A DNA stretch of 64,000 bases from Curtobacterium sp. VKM Ac-1395. Its GTDB lineage: Bacteria; Actinomycetota; Actinomycetes; Actinomycetales; Microbacteriaceae. A program made the position numbers and the translations under genes. Shown in pieces: positions 8,131 through 16,821 of the stretch; position 1 is the first letter of the stretch; the number at the start of each line of letters is the position of its first letter. Location: the NCBI RefSeq assembly GCF_015350975.1, contig NZ_JADKRX010000003.1, positions 564,496 to 628,495 on the forward strand. The letters are read 5' to 3'. Below the pieces are notes generated by a model. The model searched no databases and was not told the origin of the DNA. It saw only the letters and a program-made list of their open reading frames with translations.

Positions 8131-8976
8131 ATGCAGCACACGACGACCTCCCCGGTGATCTCGGTGACCGGGGTCACGAAGGACTTCGGCACCACGAGGG
8201 CCCTCGACGGCATCGACCTGACCGTCGAGCAGGGGGAGGTCGTCGTGCTGCTCGGGCTGTCCGGCTCCGGCAAGTCGACGCTGCTGCGGCACGTCAACGG
8301 CCTCGAGTTCCCGACCTCCGGATCCGTCCGGGTGCTCGGCGAGGAGCTGACCACGCTCCGGTCGCGCGACCTGCGGACGATGCGCGGCCGGGTCGCGATG
8401 GTCTTCCAGCAGTTCGAGCTGGTCCCGGCACTGACGGTGCTCGAGAACGTCCTGACCGGAGCGCTGTCGCGCCTCCGGGGACCGCGGCTCGGCATCTGGT
8501 CGTACCCGCGGGCCGTCCGGACCGCGGCACTGACGCACCTGGACCGCGTGGGACTGCTCGAGAAGGCCTACCAGCGCGCCGACGAGCTCTCCGGCGGACA
8601 GCAGCAGCGCGTCGCCATCGCCCGGGCACTCATGCAGGACCCGGAGGTGCTGCTCGCCGACGAGCCCGTCGCGTCGCTCGACCCGGAGTCGAGCGCGCAG
8701 GTGATGCGGCTCATCCGGGAGATCGCCGCCGACGACGGGCTGACGGTCGTCTGCAGCCTGCACCAGGTCGACATCGCGCTCGGCTGGGGCGACCGGATCG
8801 TCGGGCTCCGGCACGGCGAGGTCGTCCTGGACCTGCCGACGGCCGGCATCAGCAAGGCCCAGGTGATGGAGGTCTACGGCCGTGTGAGCACGTCCTCCGC
8901 CGAGATGCGCGTCATCGAGACGGAGCTCGCCGACGTCGGCCTGCTCGACGCGGCGCGCGCAGCGGGCGACCGATGA
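8131..8976 (+). CDS. phnC: Phosphonate ABC transporter ATP-binding protein
   Basis: A 281-residue ABC ATPase that powers phosphonate import. Walker A GLSGSGKST is at residues 42-50, the signature LSGGQQQR is near 153-160 and Walker B 'VLLADEP' is near 173-179. Length and the 'FQQFELVPALTVLENVLTGAL' segment are typical of PhnC. It starts 30 bases after phnD and its stop overlaps the phnE start by four bases, so it is part of one transcription and translation unit. Confidence 0.95.
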   Translation: MQHTTTSPVISVTGVTKDFGTTRALDGIDLTVEQGEVVVLLGLSGSGKSTLLRHVNGLEFPTSGSVRVLGEELTTLRSRDLRTMRGRVAMVFQQFELVPALTVLENVLTGALSRLRGPRLGIWSYPRAVRTAALTHLDRVGLLEKAYQRADELSGGQQQRVAIARALMQDPEVLLADEPVASLDPESSAQVMRLIREIAADDGLTVVCSLHQVDIALGWGDRIVGLRHGEVVLDLPTAGISKAQVMEVYGRVSTSSAEMRVIETELADVGLLDAARAAGDR

Positions 8977-10697
8977 CGGCCGTCGGGGCCCCGCGCGTCA
9001 GCCGGGCCGTCGACGTCGACGCCCGTGCGCCGCGCCGACCGGTCGCGGTGCAGCGGATCGTCGCCGGCGTCGTGGTGCTGGCCATGGTCGCGTTCGGGGC
9101 GTGGTCGCTGTCCGAGCTCGACTTCGGCTGGAGCGCCGTCCCGACGAGCATCGCGAACGCCGCGCGGGTGTTCTCGCAGATGGACCCGATCAGCTTCCCC
9201 GCGCCCGGGGATCTGGTCTACCTCATCGGGCTCACCATCGGCATCGTCATCCTCGGCACCGTCGTCGCCGCGCTGATCTCGGTGCCGGTCGCCTGGATCG
9301 CCGCAGCGAACACGACGCCCGTCGGCTGGTCGCGCTGGGTCGGCCGGGCGATCGGCGCACTGACCCGTGCGGTGCCGGACGTCGTCATCGCGCTGGCGTT
9401 CTCCCTGACGTTCGCGCTCGGCAGTCCGCTGCCGGGCATCCTGGCGCTCGGGATCCACTCGATCGGGATGATCTCGAAGCTGTTCGCCGACGCCGTCGAG
9501 CAGATCGACGACGGGCCCCGGCTCGCGGTCAGGGCTGCCGGTGGCTCCCGCGCCCAGGAGTTCTGGTCCGGCGTCGTCCCGCAGGTGCTCCCGGCGTGGA
9601 TCGCGATCGTCCTGCACCGGTTCGACATCAACCTCCGCGGTTCCGCGATCCTCGGGTACGCCGGGGTCGGCGGGCTCGGGTACGCGATGAAGATCGCGTT
9701 CGGGCAGTTCCCGACGGGCTACGGGCGGGGTCTCGGGATCGCGATCGTCATCTTCGCGCTCTGCGTCGTGCTCGAGGTCGTCTCGTCGACGATCCGCCGC
9801 AACCTGCTCGGCGTGGAGCCGTCCGGTCGCGGCCTCGGTGACCGGATCGTGCGCCGCGCGACCAGGAACCGACCGGCCCCGACCGGACGTGTCGCCGGCG
9901 GTGTCACCGTGGACTCGATGTCCCGTCGACCGTGGACGCCCCGTCGGGTGCGGAACACCGTGTGGTCGCTCGCGGCCGTCGCGCTCGTGGTCTCGAGCTG
10001 GTGGATGGCCGGTGTCGACTTCGACGACATCGCGTGGAACCAGGTGGTGCCCACGCTGCAGAGCTTCTGGCCGCCGAACCTCGGCAGCCACACGTTCGGC
10101 GAGTTCGCGCAGGCGCTGCTCGTGACCGTGCAGGTCGCCTTCGCCGCCGCGCTCCTCTCGCTCGTCCTGTCGCTCGTGGTCGGGTCGCTCGCGGCGCGCA
10201 ACGTCGCGCCGAACGGTGCCGTCCGGAGCGTGTTCCGGGTCGTGCTCGTGGTGTTCCGCGGTGTGCCCGAGCTGGTGCTGGCGATCTTCCTGATCATGGT
10301 GACCGGGCTCGGGAACCAGGCCGGCGTCGTCGCGCTCGCCTTCGGTGGGATCGGGCTGCTCGGCAAGCTCGTCGCCGACTCCTTCGAGGGGGTGCCGTCC
10401 GGACCGGAGCAGGCCCTCACGGCCGCCGGGGCCACGCGGGGACAGCGGTACCTCGCCGCCACGCTCCCCCAGGGGCTGCCGTCGTTGGTGGGCAACTCGC
10501 TGTACCTCGTCGACACGAACATCCGCGCGGCGACCCTGCTCGGGATCGTCGGCGGTGGCGGCGTCGGCTTCTACCTGACGAACGCGTCCACCGTCCTGAC
10601 GCTGCACGGTCAGGTGACGACGCTCGTGGCCATGGTGCTCGTCGCCGTGCTCGCGGTCGAGGGACTCGCGGCGTGGATGCGCCGGGTGTACCGATGA
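8973..10697 (+). CDS. phnE: Phosphonate ABC transporter permease, fused PhnE-PhnE
   Basis: A 574-residue permease made of two tandem PhnE-like halves (about 1-290 and 310-574), each with its own set of membrane helices. Each half has a cytoplasmic EAA-like loop for coupling to PhnC: '[20 protein letters not shown]' in the first and '[20 protein letters not shown]' in the second. Single-domain PhnE is about 270 residues, so this is a fusion of the two permeases that are separate genes in many phosphonate operons. A Pro/Arg-rich linker near residues 290-312 joins them. It is coupled to phnC upstream and to the acetyltransferase gene downstream by 4-base overlaps. Confidence 0.92.
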   Translation: MTAVGAPRVSRAVDVDARAPRRPVAVQRIVAGVVVLAMVAFGAWSLSELDFGWSAVPTSIANAARVFSQMDPISFPAPGDLVYLIGLTIGIVILGTVVAALISVPVAWIAAANTTPVGWSRWVGRAIGALTRAVPDVVIALAFSLTFALGSPLPGILALGIHSIGMISKLFADAVEQIDDGPRLAVRAAGGSRAQEFWSGVVPQVLPAWIAIVLHRFDINLRGSAILGYAGVGGLGYAMKIAFGQFPTGYGRGLGIAIVIFALCVVLEVVSSTIRRNLLGVEPSGRGLGDRIVRRATRNRPAPTGRVAGGVTVDSMSRRPWTPRRVRNTVWSLAAVALVVSSWWMAGVDFDDIAWNQVVPTLQSFWPPNLGSHTFGEFAQALLVTVQVAFAAALLSLVLSLVVGSLAARNVAPNGAVRSVFRVVLVVFRGVPELVLAIFLIMVTGLGNQAGVVALAFGGIGLLGKLVADSFEGVPSGPEQALTAAGATRGQRYLAATLPQGLPSLVGNSLYLVDTNIRAATLLGIVGGGGVGFYLTNASTVLTLHGQVTTLVAMVLVAVLAVEGLAAWMRRVYR

Positions 10698-11338
10698 GCG
10701 GGCACGGCCTGCCGACGGCCGGAGGACTCCGGCTGACCGAGGAGCCAGCGGTCGGACCCGGCACCGCGATGACCGGCAGCACCCTCGGGCGCTGGGTCGA
10801 GATCGGCGACGACTGCCGGCTCACCGACAGTGACGTGGGCGACTACAGCTACTGCGACCGGCTCTGCGACATCGCGAACACCTCCGTCGGCCGGTTCGCG
10901 AACATCGCCAGCGCCGTGCGGATCGGCGCGACCGACCACCCGCTCGACCGGGCGACCCTGCACCACTTCATGTACCGCAGCAGCCACTACTGGGACGACG
11001 CGCAGGACGACGAGTCGTGGTTCGAGCAGCGCCGTGCCCGTCGGACCCGGATCGGGCACGACACCTGGATCGGGCACGGCGCCCTGGTCAAGCCCGAGGT
11101 GACCGTGGGCGACGGCGCCGTGGTGGCGTCGGGGGCCGTCGTGACGAAGGACGTGCCCGCGTACGCCGTCGTCGCCGGGGTGCCGGCACGGGTCATCCGG
11201 CTCCGACAGCCCCCGGAGACGGCCGAGCGGCTGCAGCGCCTGGCCTGGTGGGACTGGGACCACGCGATGCTCCGGGCCCGGCTCGGGGACTTCCGCACCC
11301 TGTCGGTCGACGCGTTCCTCGAGCGCTACGAGGCGTAG
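10694..11338 (+). CDS. Phosphonate-operon hexapeptide-repeat acetyltransferase
   Basis: A 214-residue left-handed beta-helix (LbetaH) acetyltransferase of the phosphonate-associated subfamily (TIGR03308 type). Hexapeptide turns run from about residue 30 to 165, with the xenobiotic-acetyltransferase loop '[13 protein letters not shown]' and the C-terminal turns '[19 protein letters not shown]' then '[20 protein letters not shown]'. Such enzymes occur in C-P lyase gene sets and are thought to acetylate a phosphonate substrate or intermediate, which is not proven. ATG overlaps the phnE stop (ATGA). Its 3' end overlaps the convergent GntR gene by 13 bases. Confidence 0.85.
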   Translation: MSGHGLPTAGGLRLTEEPAVGPGTAMTGSTLGRWVEIGDDCRLTDSDVGDYSYCDRLCDIANTSVGRFANIASAVRIGATDHPLDRATLHHFMYRSSHYWDDAQDDESWFEQRRARRTRIGHDTWIGHGALVKPEVTVGDGAVVASGAVVTKDVPAYAVVAGVPARVIRLRQPPETAERLQRLAWWDWDHAMLRARLGDFRTLSVDAFLERYEA

Positions 11339-12117
11339 TCGGGCGCAGCGGGACCCGTCTGGTCGAGCATGGCGGCGCCCGCGTCCGGGTGCTCGACGTC
11401 CAGCTCGACCCGGTCGGCCCGGAACCGGGTCGTCCCCGCCTGCAACGGCGTGCCGTCGGGCAGGGCGTCGAGGGCGTGGACGACCAGCACCACCGTCCCC
11501 ATCGGCAGCGCCATGTCCGACGACTCGGCGCCGCTCGCGATGCGCGCCCCGACCGTCGTGTGCGCACGGAGGTAGTCCTCGATGCCCACGGCCCGGAGCG
11601 CGGCGGTCATCGACCCGGTGCGGGCGAAGTGCTCGTCGATGCCGGCCACCCGCTCGGCGTCGAACCAGTGCGTGCCGCGGGAGATGGTGACGCCGTCGAC
11701 GGACCGGGCCGACTCCATCAGCAGCGCTGGACGCCCGTCGAGTCGGAGCTGCTCGTCCACCTCGGCCGGCGGCACGGGCACCGTCCGGGACTCCAGCAAC
11801 CGGCCGGACACGGCGGACCCGCGTCGGCCGAGGCTGTCGCTGAGGCGCGTCCGGAGGCCGATCCGGTGCACGATCACGGAGTGCTCGACGACGAAGGTGC
11901 CGCTGCCGCGACGGGAGCGGACCAGGTCCTCGGACGCGAGCGCCGCGACCGCCTGGCGGACGGTGTTCCGGTGCACGCCGAAGCGTTCGGCGAGCGTCCC
12001 CTCGGTCGGCAGCTTGGCCGCGGGCGGCAGCGACCCGTCGAAGATCTCGCGGCGGAGCTCGTCGGCGATGAGTCGCCAGGCCGAGTACCCGCTCGCCGAT
12101 CGCCCCTGCACCGTCAT
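11326..12117 (-). CDS. phnF: GntR family regulator with UTRA domain, PhnF-like
   Basis: A 263-residue repressor of the HutC/PhnF branch. The N-terminal winged helix (about residues 12-80) contains '[20 protein letters not shown]', and the C-terminal UTRA ligand domain ends near residue 250. It lies between the phosphonate uptake operon and the C-P lyase operon and is divergent from phnG. PhnF-type proteins silence phosphonate genes when not needed. Similar palindromic sites in front of phnD and phnG are the likely targets. The effector is unknown. Confidence 0.85.
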   Translation of the reverse strand: MTVQGRSASGYSAWRLIADELRREIFDGSLPPAAKLPTEGTLAERFGVHRNTVRQAVAALASEDLVRSRRGSGTFVVEHSVIVHRIGLRTRLSDSLGRRGSAVSGRLLESRTVPVPPAEVDEQLRLDGRPALLMESARSVDGVTISRGTHWFDAERVAGIDEHFARTGSMTAALRAVGIEDYLRAHTTVGARIASGAESSDMALPMGTVVLVVHALDALPDGTPLQAGTTRFRADRVELDVEHPDAGAAMLDQTGPAAPDYAS

Positions 12118-12135
12118 GCGACCGCACTCTACCGT

Positions 12136-12174
12136 CGGCGGTGAACGGGCCAGTTCCCCGGATGTTCACCCGCT
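12136..12174. promoter_or_regulatory. PHO-box-like repeats between phnF and phnG
   Basis: On the plus strand, two contiguous 11-base units GTTCCCCGGAT (12153-12163) and GTTCACCCGCT (12164-12174). On the minus strand, one unit GTTCACCGCCG (12136-12146) points at phnF. The format matches the PhoP direct-repeat site known in Streptomyces. The plus-strand units are about 50 bases upstream of the likely -10 of the phnG promoter (TACGGT at 12225-12230), which is further than usual. Confidence 0.5.
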
Positions 12175-12228
12175 GTCGTGCTGCTCGTCGCCCCGTGCGG
12201 TCGTGCTGCTCGACCGGCAGCGCTACGG

Positions 12229-12258
12229 TCAAGTTATCCAGAAACACAGACAACTTGA
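12229..12258. promoter_or_regulatory. Putative PhnF operator at the phnG start
   Basis: The ends are a perfect inverted repeat, TCAAGTT and AACTTGA, with a 16-base interior that also has partial symmetry. It sits between a -10-like TACGGT and the GGAGG ribosome site of phnG, so a bound GntR protein would block the C-P lyase operon. The left half AGTTATCCAGA matches AGTTGTCCAGA upstream of phnD. Confidence 0.55.
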
Positions 12259-12270
12259 TCGGAGGACGTG

Positions 12271-12753
12271 ATGTCCACGAACCCAGCAGCACCGGCGGCC
12301 GTCGTCGAGCGCCAGCGGTGGATGCGCGCACTCGCGCTCGCACCGACCGCCGCGCTCGACGCCGCGTGGCGACGGCTCGAACCGAAGCCCGACGTGCAGG
12401 CGATCCGCGGGCCGGAGACCGGACTCGTCATGGTCCGTGCCCGGGTCGACGCCGGCGGGGACCGCTTCAACATGGGCGAGGCGACGGTGAGCAGGGCGAC
12501 GGTCCGGCTGCACGGTGCCCCGCTCGACGCCGACGTCGTCGGGACGTCGTACCTGCTCGGCACCGACCTCGAGCACGCGCGGCTCGCCGCCGTCTTCGAC
12601 GGGTTGCTCGCCGACGCCGGCCTGCGGGAGCGCCTGCTCACCGAGGTGGTGGTCCCGCTCGAGGACGCCCAGGCCGAGCGCGACGAGGCCCGCCGGGTCG
12701 AGGCCCGCAGCACGCTGGTCGACTTCTTCACGATCTCGCGGGAGCACGCATGA
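12271..12753 (+). CDS. phnG: C-P lyase core subunit PhnG
   Basis: A 160-residue PhnG protein, part of the PhnG2H2I2J2 core of carbon-phosphorus lyase. It is recognised by 'RQRWMRALALAP', the central 'PETGLVMVRARVDAGGDRFN' with the strongly conserved 'NMGEATVSRATVRL', and 'VGTSYLLGTDLEHA'. The first gene of the lyase operon, it follows GGAGG at 12261. The ATG at 12271 is chosen, though an adjacent in-frame GTG at 12268 is possible. Its stop overlaps the phnH start (ATGA). Confidence 0.95.
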   Translation: MSTNPAAPAAVVERQRWMRALALAPTAALDAAWRRLEPKPDVQAIRGPETGLVMVRARVDAGGDRFNMGEATVSRATVRLHGAPLDADVVGTSYLLGTDLEHARLAAVFDGLLADAGLRERLLTEVVVPLEDAQAERDEARRVEARSTLVDFFTISREHA

Positions 12754-13370
12754 GCACCACGACGCCCATCCCCGCCCCCGGGTTCGACGACCCCACCCGC
12801 GGCGCGCAGCGGGTGTTCCGCGCCGTCCTCGACGCGCTCGCCCACCCCGGGCGGCGGTACCCGCTGGCCGTGCCGCCGGAGGCACCCGAGGCGTTCGGCC
12901 CCGGGCTCGCCGCCGTCGCCCTCACGCTGTTCGACGAGGAGTGCTCGGTCTGGATCGCCGGCCCCGCCGGTGACGACCCGGAGCTCGCGGCCTGGCTGGC
13001 GTTCCACACCGGGGTGGCCAGGGCCACCCAGCCGGCCGAGGCCGACTTCGTCGTGGTGACCCGAGCCTCCCGTCCGGCCCTGGCCGACCTGGCCCAGGGC
13101 ACCGACGTGGACCCGCACCGTTCCGCGACCCTCGTGCTCGACGTGCGCGAGCTCGACGGGCAGCTGCCGCTCACCGCGAGCGGCCCCGGCATCGACGGCA
13201 GCGTCGACGTCGACGCACCGTGGGCCGACGCCGCGTTCCTCGAGGAGTGGCGGCAGAACGGCGCGCGGTTCCCGCGCGGCGTGGACCTGCTGCTCGTCGA
13301 GCGCGACCACGTCGCCGCGCTCCCCAGGACCACGCGGCTCACCGCGTCCGACACCGCACAGGAGGCCTGA
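12750..13370 (+). CDS. phnH: C-P lyase core subunit PhnH
   Basis: A 206-residue PhnH, the PLP-transferase-like fold subunit without PLP that sits in the C-P lyase core. The opening 'GFDDPTRGAQRVFRAVLDAL' with 'HPG' and the C-terminal 'NGARFPRGVDLLLV' are family hallmarks. It is coupled to phnG by a 4-base overlap and to phnI by a TGATG junction. Length is normal. Confidence 0.94.
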   Translation: MSTTTPIPAPGFDDPTRGAQRVFRAVLDALAHPGRRYPLAVPPEAPEAFGPGLAAVALTLFDEECSVWIAGPAGDDPELAAWLAFHTGVARATQPAEADFVVVTRASRPALADLAQGTDVDPHRSATLVLDVRELDGQLPLTASGPGIDGSVDVDAPWADAAFLEEWRQNGARFPRGVDLLLVERDHVAALPRTTRLTASDTAQEA

Positions 13371-14443
13371 TGTACGTCGCAGTCAAGGGCGGCGAGAAGG
13401 CGATCGCCAACGCCCACGCCCTGCTCGCCAAGGAGGGCCGGGGCGATCCCGAGACGCCCGTGATCACAGTCGACGCGGTCGCCGGCCAGCTCTCGGTGCT
13501 CGTGGCCCGCGTCATGAACGAGGGTTCGCTGTACGACCCCGAGCTCGCGGCCCGTGCCGTCCTGCAGGCGCAGGGTGACGTGCTCGAAGCCGTCACCCTC
13601 GTGCGGTCCTACCGCACCACGCTCCCCCGCCTCGGCTACACGCTGCCGCTCGACACGGCGTCGCTCCCCCCGCAGCGGCGGATCTCGGCGACCTTCAAGG
13701 ACCTGCCCGGCGGGCAGCAGCTCGGCGTGACGTTCGACTACACGCACCGGCTGTTCTCGGACGCCGCGACGGACGGTCCGGAACCGACCGCGGCCGCGGC
13801 GGAGGAGTCCCGACCGATGCCGCGCGTGAACGACCTGCTCGGCGACGCGTCGCTCATCGAGTCGGAGCGGTCCCCGGACTCGACCGACCCGGAGCCGGCC
13901 GACCTGACGCGCGACCCGACGATGTTCCCGATGAGCCGGGCCGAACGGCTGCAGGCGCTGGCGCGGGGCGACGAGGGCTTCCTGCTGTCCCTCGGCTACT
14001 CCACGCAGCGCGGGTTCGGGCGCACGCACCCCTTCGCCGGCGAGGTCCGGGTCGGTGAGGTCGAGGTGGAGTTCGACGCCCCCGACCTCGGCTTCCCGGT
14101 GCCGCTCGGCCGGCTCGAGGTCACCGAGTGCCAGATGATCAACCAGTTCACCGGCAGTGCTGACAAGCCGGCCCAGTTCACCCGCGGCTACGGCCTGGCC
14201 TTCGGGCGGAGCGAGCGCAAGGCGATGTCGATGTCGCTGCTCGACCGGGCACTGCGCGCCGACGAGTTCGGCGAACGACGCGTCGCACCGGCGCAGGACG
14301 AGGAGTTCGTGGTGAGCCACAGCGACAACGTGCAGGCGACGGGCTTCGTCGAGCACCTCAAACTGCCCCACTACGTCGACTTCCAGGCGGAGCTCGGGCT
14401 GGTCCGGCGGCTCCGCGAGGAGCACGCGGCGGTGCCCGCATGA
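13370..14443 (+). CDS. phnI: C-P lyase subunit PhnI (nucleosidase)
   Basis: A 357-residue PhnI. With PhnG, H and L it replaces the adenine of a nucleoside triphosphate by phosphonate, forming the ribose 1-phosphonate 5-triphosphate intermediate. The start 'MYVAVKGGEKAIANAHALL' is the classical PhnI N-terminus. 'QLSVLVARVMNEGSLYDPEL', 'LVRSYRTTLPRLGYT' and 'GYSTQRGFGRTHPF' are well-conserved blocks. GGAGG at 13361 serves as ribosome site. It ends in a 4-base overlap with phnJ. Confidence 0.95.
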   Translation: MYVAVKGGEKAIANAHALLAKEGRGDPETPVITVDAVAGQLSVLVARVMNEGSLYDPELAARAVLQAQGDVLEAVTLVRSYRTTLPRLGYTLPLDTASLPPQRRISATFKDLPGGQQLGVTFDYTHRLFSDAATDGPEPTAAAAEESRPMPRVNDLLGDASLIESERSPDSTDPEPADLTRDPTMFPMSRAERLQALARGDEGFLLSLGYSTQRGFGRTHPFAGEVRVGEVEVEFDAPDLGFPVPLGRLEVTECQMINQFTGSADKPAQFTRGYGLAFGRSERKAMSMSLLDRALRADEFGERRVAPAQDEEFVVSHSDNVQATGFVEHLKLPHYVDFQAELGLVRRLREEHAAVPA

Positions 14444-15312
14444 GCGGCGAGCTGGTGTACAACGTCGGGTACCTCGACGAGCAGACCAAGCGGATGATCC
14501 GCCGTGCCCTGCTGAAGGCCGTGGCGATCCCCGGGTTCCAGGTGCCGTTCGCCTCCCGCGAGGTCCCGATGCCCCGCGGCTGGGGAACGGGCGGCGTGCA
14601 GGTGACCGCGGCGGTCCTCGGCGAGGACGACGTCCTCAAGGTGATCGACCAGGGCGCCGACGACACCACCAACGCCGTGTCCATCCGGCAGTTCTTCGCC
14701 CGGGTGAGCGGCGCCGCGACCACGACCCGCACGGACGAGGCGACGGTGATCCAGACCCGGCACCGGATCCCGGAGACGCCGCTGCGGGACGGGCAGGTCA
14801 TGGTCTACCAGGTGCCGATCCCCGAGCCGCTGCGGTTCCTGGAGCCGCGCGAGACCGAGACGCGGCGGATGCACGCGCTCGAGGAGTACGGCCTGGTCTA
14901 CGTCAAGCTCTACGAGGACATCGCGCGGTACGGGCACATCGCCACCACGTACGCGTACCCGGTGATGGTCAACGGACGGTACCTGATGGACCCGTCCCCG
15001 ACGCCGAGCTTCGACAACCCGAAGCTGCACCGGAGTCCGGCGCTGCACCTGTACGGCGCCGGCCGCGAGAAGCGCATCTACGCGGTGCCGCCCTTCACCG
15101 ACGTCGTGAGCCTGGGGTTCGAGGACCACCCGTTCGAACCCCAGCGGTTCGAGCACCCGTGCGCGATCTGCGGGTCGACGGGCGTGTACCTCGACGAGAT
15201 CATCACCGACGACGCGGGCGGCGTGCTGTTCGCCTGCTCGGACACCGACCACTGCGAGCGGACGGTCGCCGCGGGCGGCGGAGCCGCGACGACCGAGGAG
15301 GTCACCGCATGA
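14440..15312 (+). CDS. phnJ: C-P lyase radical SAM subunit PhnJ
   Basis: A 290-residue PhnJ, the enzyme that breaks the carbon-phosphorus bond by radical SAM chemistry, releasing a hydrocarbon and ribose cyclic phosphate. All functional cysteines are visible in the expected spacing C-x2-C-x21-C-x5-C: Cys241, Cys244 and Cys266 bind the 4Fe-4S cluster and Cys272 is the thiyl-radical residue. The numbering equals that of the E. coli enzyme. N-terminal 'YNVGYLDEQTKRMIRRALLK' is also typical. It overlaps phnI and phnK by 4 bases each. Confidence 0.97.
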   Translation: MSGELVYNVGYLDEQTKRMIRRALLKAVAIPGFQVPFASREVPMPRGWGTGGVQVTAAVLGEDDVLKVIDQGADDTTNAVSIRQFFARVSGAATTTRTDEATVIQTRHRIPETPLRDGQVMVYQVPIPEPLRFLEPRETETRRMHALEEYGLVYVKLYEDIARYGHIATTYAYPVMVNGRYLMDPSPTPSFDNPKLHRSPALHLYGAGREKRIYAVPPFTDVVSLGFEDHPFEPQRFEHPCAICGSTGVYLDEIITDDAGGVLFACSDTDHCERTVAAGGGAATTEEVTA

Positions 15313-16088
15313 GCGAACCACGTCCCCTGCTCCAGGTCCGGGGTGCCGGCCACCGCTACGGCGACCGGTACGGCTGCCGCGACGTCGACTTCGAGCTGTG
15401 GCCGGGCGAGGTGCTCGCCGTCGTCGGCGAGTCGGGCTCCGGCAAGTCCACGCTGCTCGGCACGCTGTCCCGTCGCCTGTCCCTGACCGAGGGCTCCATC
15501 CGCTACGGCACGGCCGACGGCGAGACCGTCGAGCTCGGTGACCTGAGCGAGACCGCGCTCCGCCGGCTCTGGCGGTCCGAGTGGGGCTTCGTCCACCAGG
15601 ACGCCGCCGACGGCCTCCGCATGCACGTCAGCGCCGGCGGCAACGTCGGCGAACCGCTCATGGCGACGGGCTGGCGGCACTACGGACAGATCCGAGCCGC
15701 GGCCGCGGAGTGGCTCGAGCGCGTCGAGATCCCGGTGGACCGCATCGACGACACCCCGGCCACGTTCTCCGGCGGCATGCGCCAGCGCCTGCAGATCGCC
15801 AGGAACCTCGTGGTGTCGCCCCGACTGGTCTTCATGGACGAGCCGACCAGCGGGCTCGACGTGTCGGTGCAGGCCCGCCTGCTCGACCTGATCCGCTCCC
15901 TCGTCGCCGAGCTCGGGCTGGCCGTCGTGATCGTCACGCACGACCTCGCGGTCGCCCGGCTCATCTCCCACCGCACGCTCGTGATGCAGGGCGGCCGGGT
16001 CATCGAGTCCGGCCTGACCGACCGGGTGCTCGACGACCCGCAGGCCGCGTACACGCAGCTCCTCGTCTCCTCGATCCTCCAGGGGTGA
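15309..16088 (+). CDS. phnK: C-P lyase ABC-type ATPase PhnK
   Basis: A 259-residue ABC ATPase that docks on the PhnGHIJ core and is needed for turnover rather than for transport. Walker A 'VGESGSGKST', signature 'FSGGMRQRLQIARNL' and Walker B 'LVFMDEPTSGLDVSVQ' are intact, as is the switch His in 'VTHDLAVA'. It starts four bases inside phnJ and is followed by phnL after 7 bases. Confidence 0.94.
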   Translation: MSEPRPLLQVRGAGHRYGDRYGCRDVDFELWPGEVLAVVGESGSGKSTLLGTLSRRLSLTEGSIRYGTADGETVELGDLSETALRRLWRSEWGFVHQDAADGLRMHVSAGGNVGEPLMATGWRHYGQIRAAAAEWLERVEIPVDRIDDTPATFSGGMRQRLQIARNLVVSPRLVFMDEPTSGLDVSVQARLLDLIRSLVAELGLAVVIVTHDLAVARLISHRTLVMQGGRVIESGLTDRVLDDPQAAYTQLLVSSILQG

Positions 16089-16095
16089 ACCGACC

Positions 16096-16821
16096 ATGAC
16101 CGATCCGATCCTCACCGTCTCCCAGGTCGAGAAGACCTTCACCATGCACCTGCAGGGCGGCCAGCGCATCGAGGTGCTCCGCGGCCTCAGCTTCCGCGTG
16201 CACCCGGGCGAGTGCGTCGTCCTCGGGGGCGCGTCCGGCGCCGGCAAGAGCTCCGTCCTGAAGATGGTCTACGGCAACTACGCCGTCGACCGAGGCAGCG
16301 TCCTGCTCGGCACCGCCCCGCCGCTGGACCTGGCCACCGCCGACCCACGGCAGGTCATCGCCGCCCGTCGCGACACGATGGGCTACGTCAGCCAGTTCCT
16401 CCGCTGCGTCCCCCGCGTCCCCGCGATCCAGGTGGTCGCCGAGCCGCTGCTCGAACGGGGCGTCGACCGCCTGGAGGCTCGTGACCGGGCCGCCACGCTG
16501 CTCACCCGGGTGCACATCCCGGAACGCCTGTGGTCGCTGCCGCCCGCCACCTTCTCCGGCGGCGAGCAGCAGCGCGTCAACATCGCGCGCGGCTTCATCG
16601 CGGACCTGCCGCTGCTGCTGCTCGACGAGCCGACCGCGTCCCTCGACGCACGGAACCGCGACGTCGTCGTGGAGCTGATCGCCGAGAAGCGGCGCACCGG
16701 CACGGCCATGCTCGGGATCTTCCACGACGCCGCGGTCCGGGACGCGGTCGCCGACCGCGTGGTCGACGTCGCGGTGTCCTCGCCGGCCGCGGCCCGGGAA
16801 CTCGAGCAGGCCGACGCATGA
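16096..16821 (+). CDS. phnL: C-P lyase ABC-type ATPase PhnL
   Basis: A 241-residue second ABC ATPase of the C-P lyase machinery. Walker A is 'GASGAGKSS', the signature 'FSGGEQQRVNIARGF' and Walker B 'LLLLDEPTASLD'. The early block 'VEKTFTMHLQGGQRIEVL' is diagnostic of PhnL. It overlaps the DUF1045 gene by four bases. Confidence 0.94.
   Translation: MTDPILTVSQVEKTFTMHLQGGQRIEVLRGLSFRVHPGECVVLGGASGAGKSSVLKMVYGNYAVDRGSVLLGTAPPLDLATADPRQVIAARRDTMGYVSQFLRCVPRVPAIQVVAEPLLERGVDRLEARDRAATLLTRVHIPERLWSLPPATFSGGEQQRVNIARGFIADLPLLLLDEPTASLDARNRDVVVELIAEKRRTGTAMLGIFHDAAVRDAVADRVVDVAVSSPAAARELEQADA

Noticed and set aside
12175..12212. Direct repeat GTCGTGCTGCTCG (12175-12187 and 12200-12212) as a regulator site
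   Set aside because: Two 13-base copies lie upstream of phnG, but the spacing of 25 bases and the lack of symmetry match no known operator; kept only as an observation.
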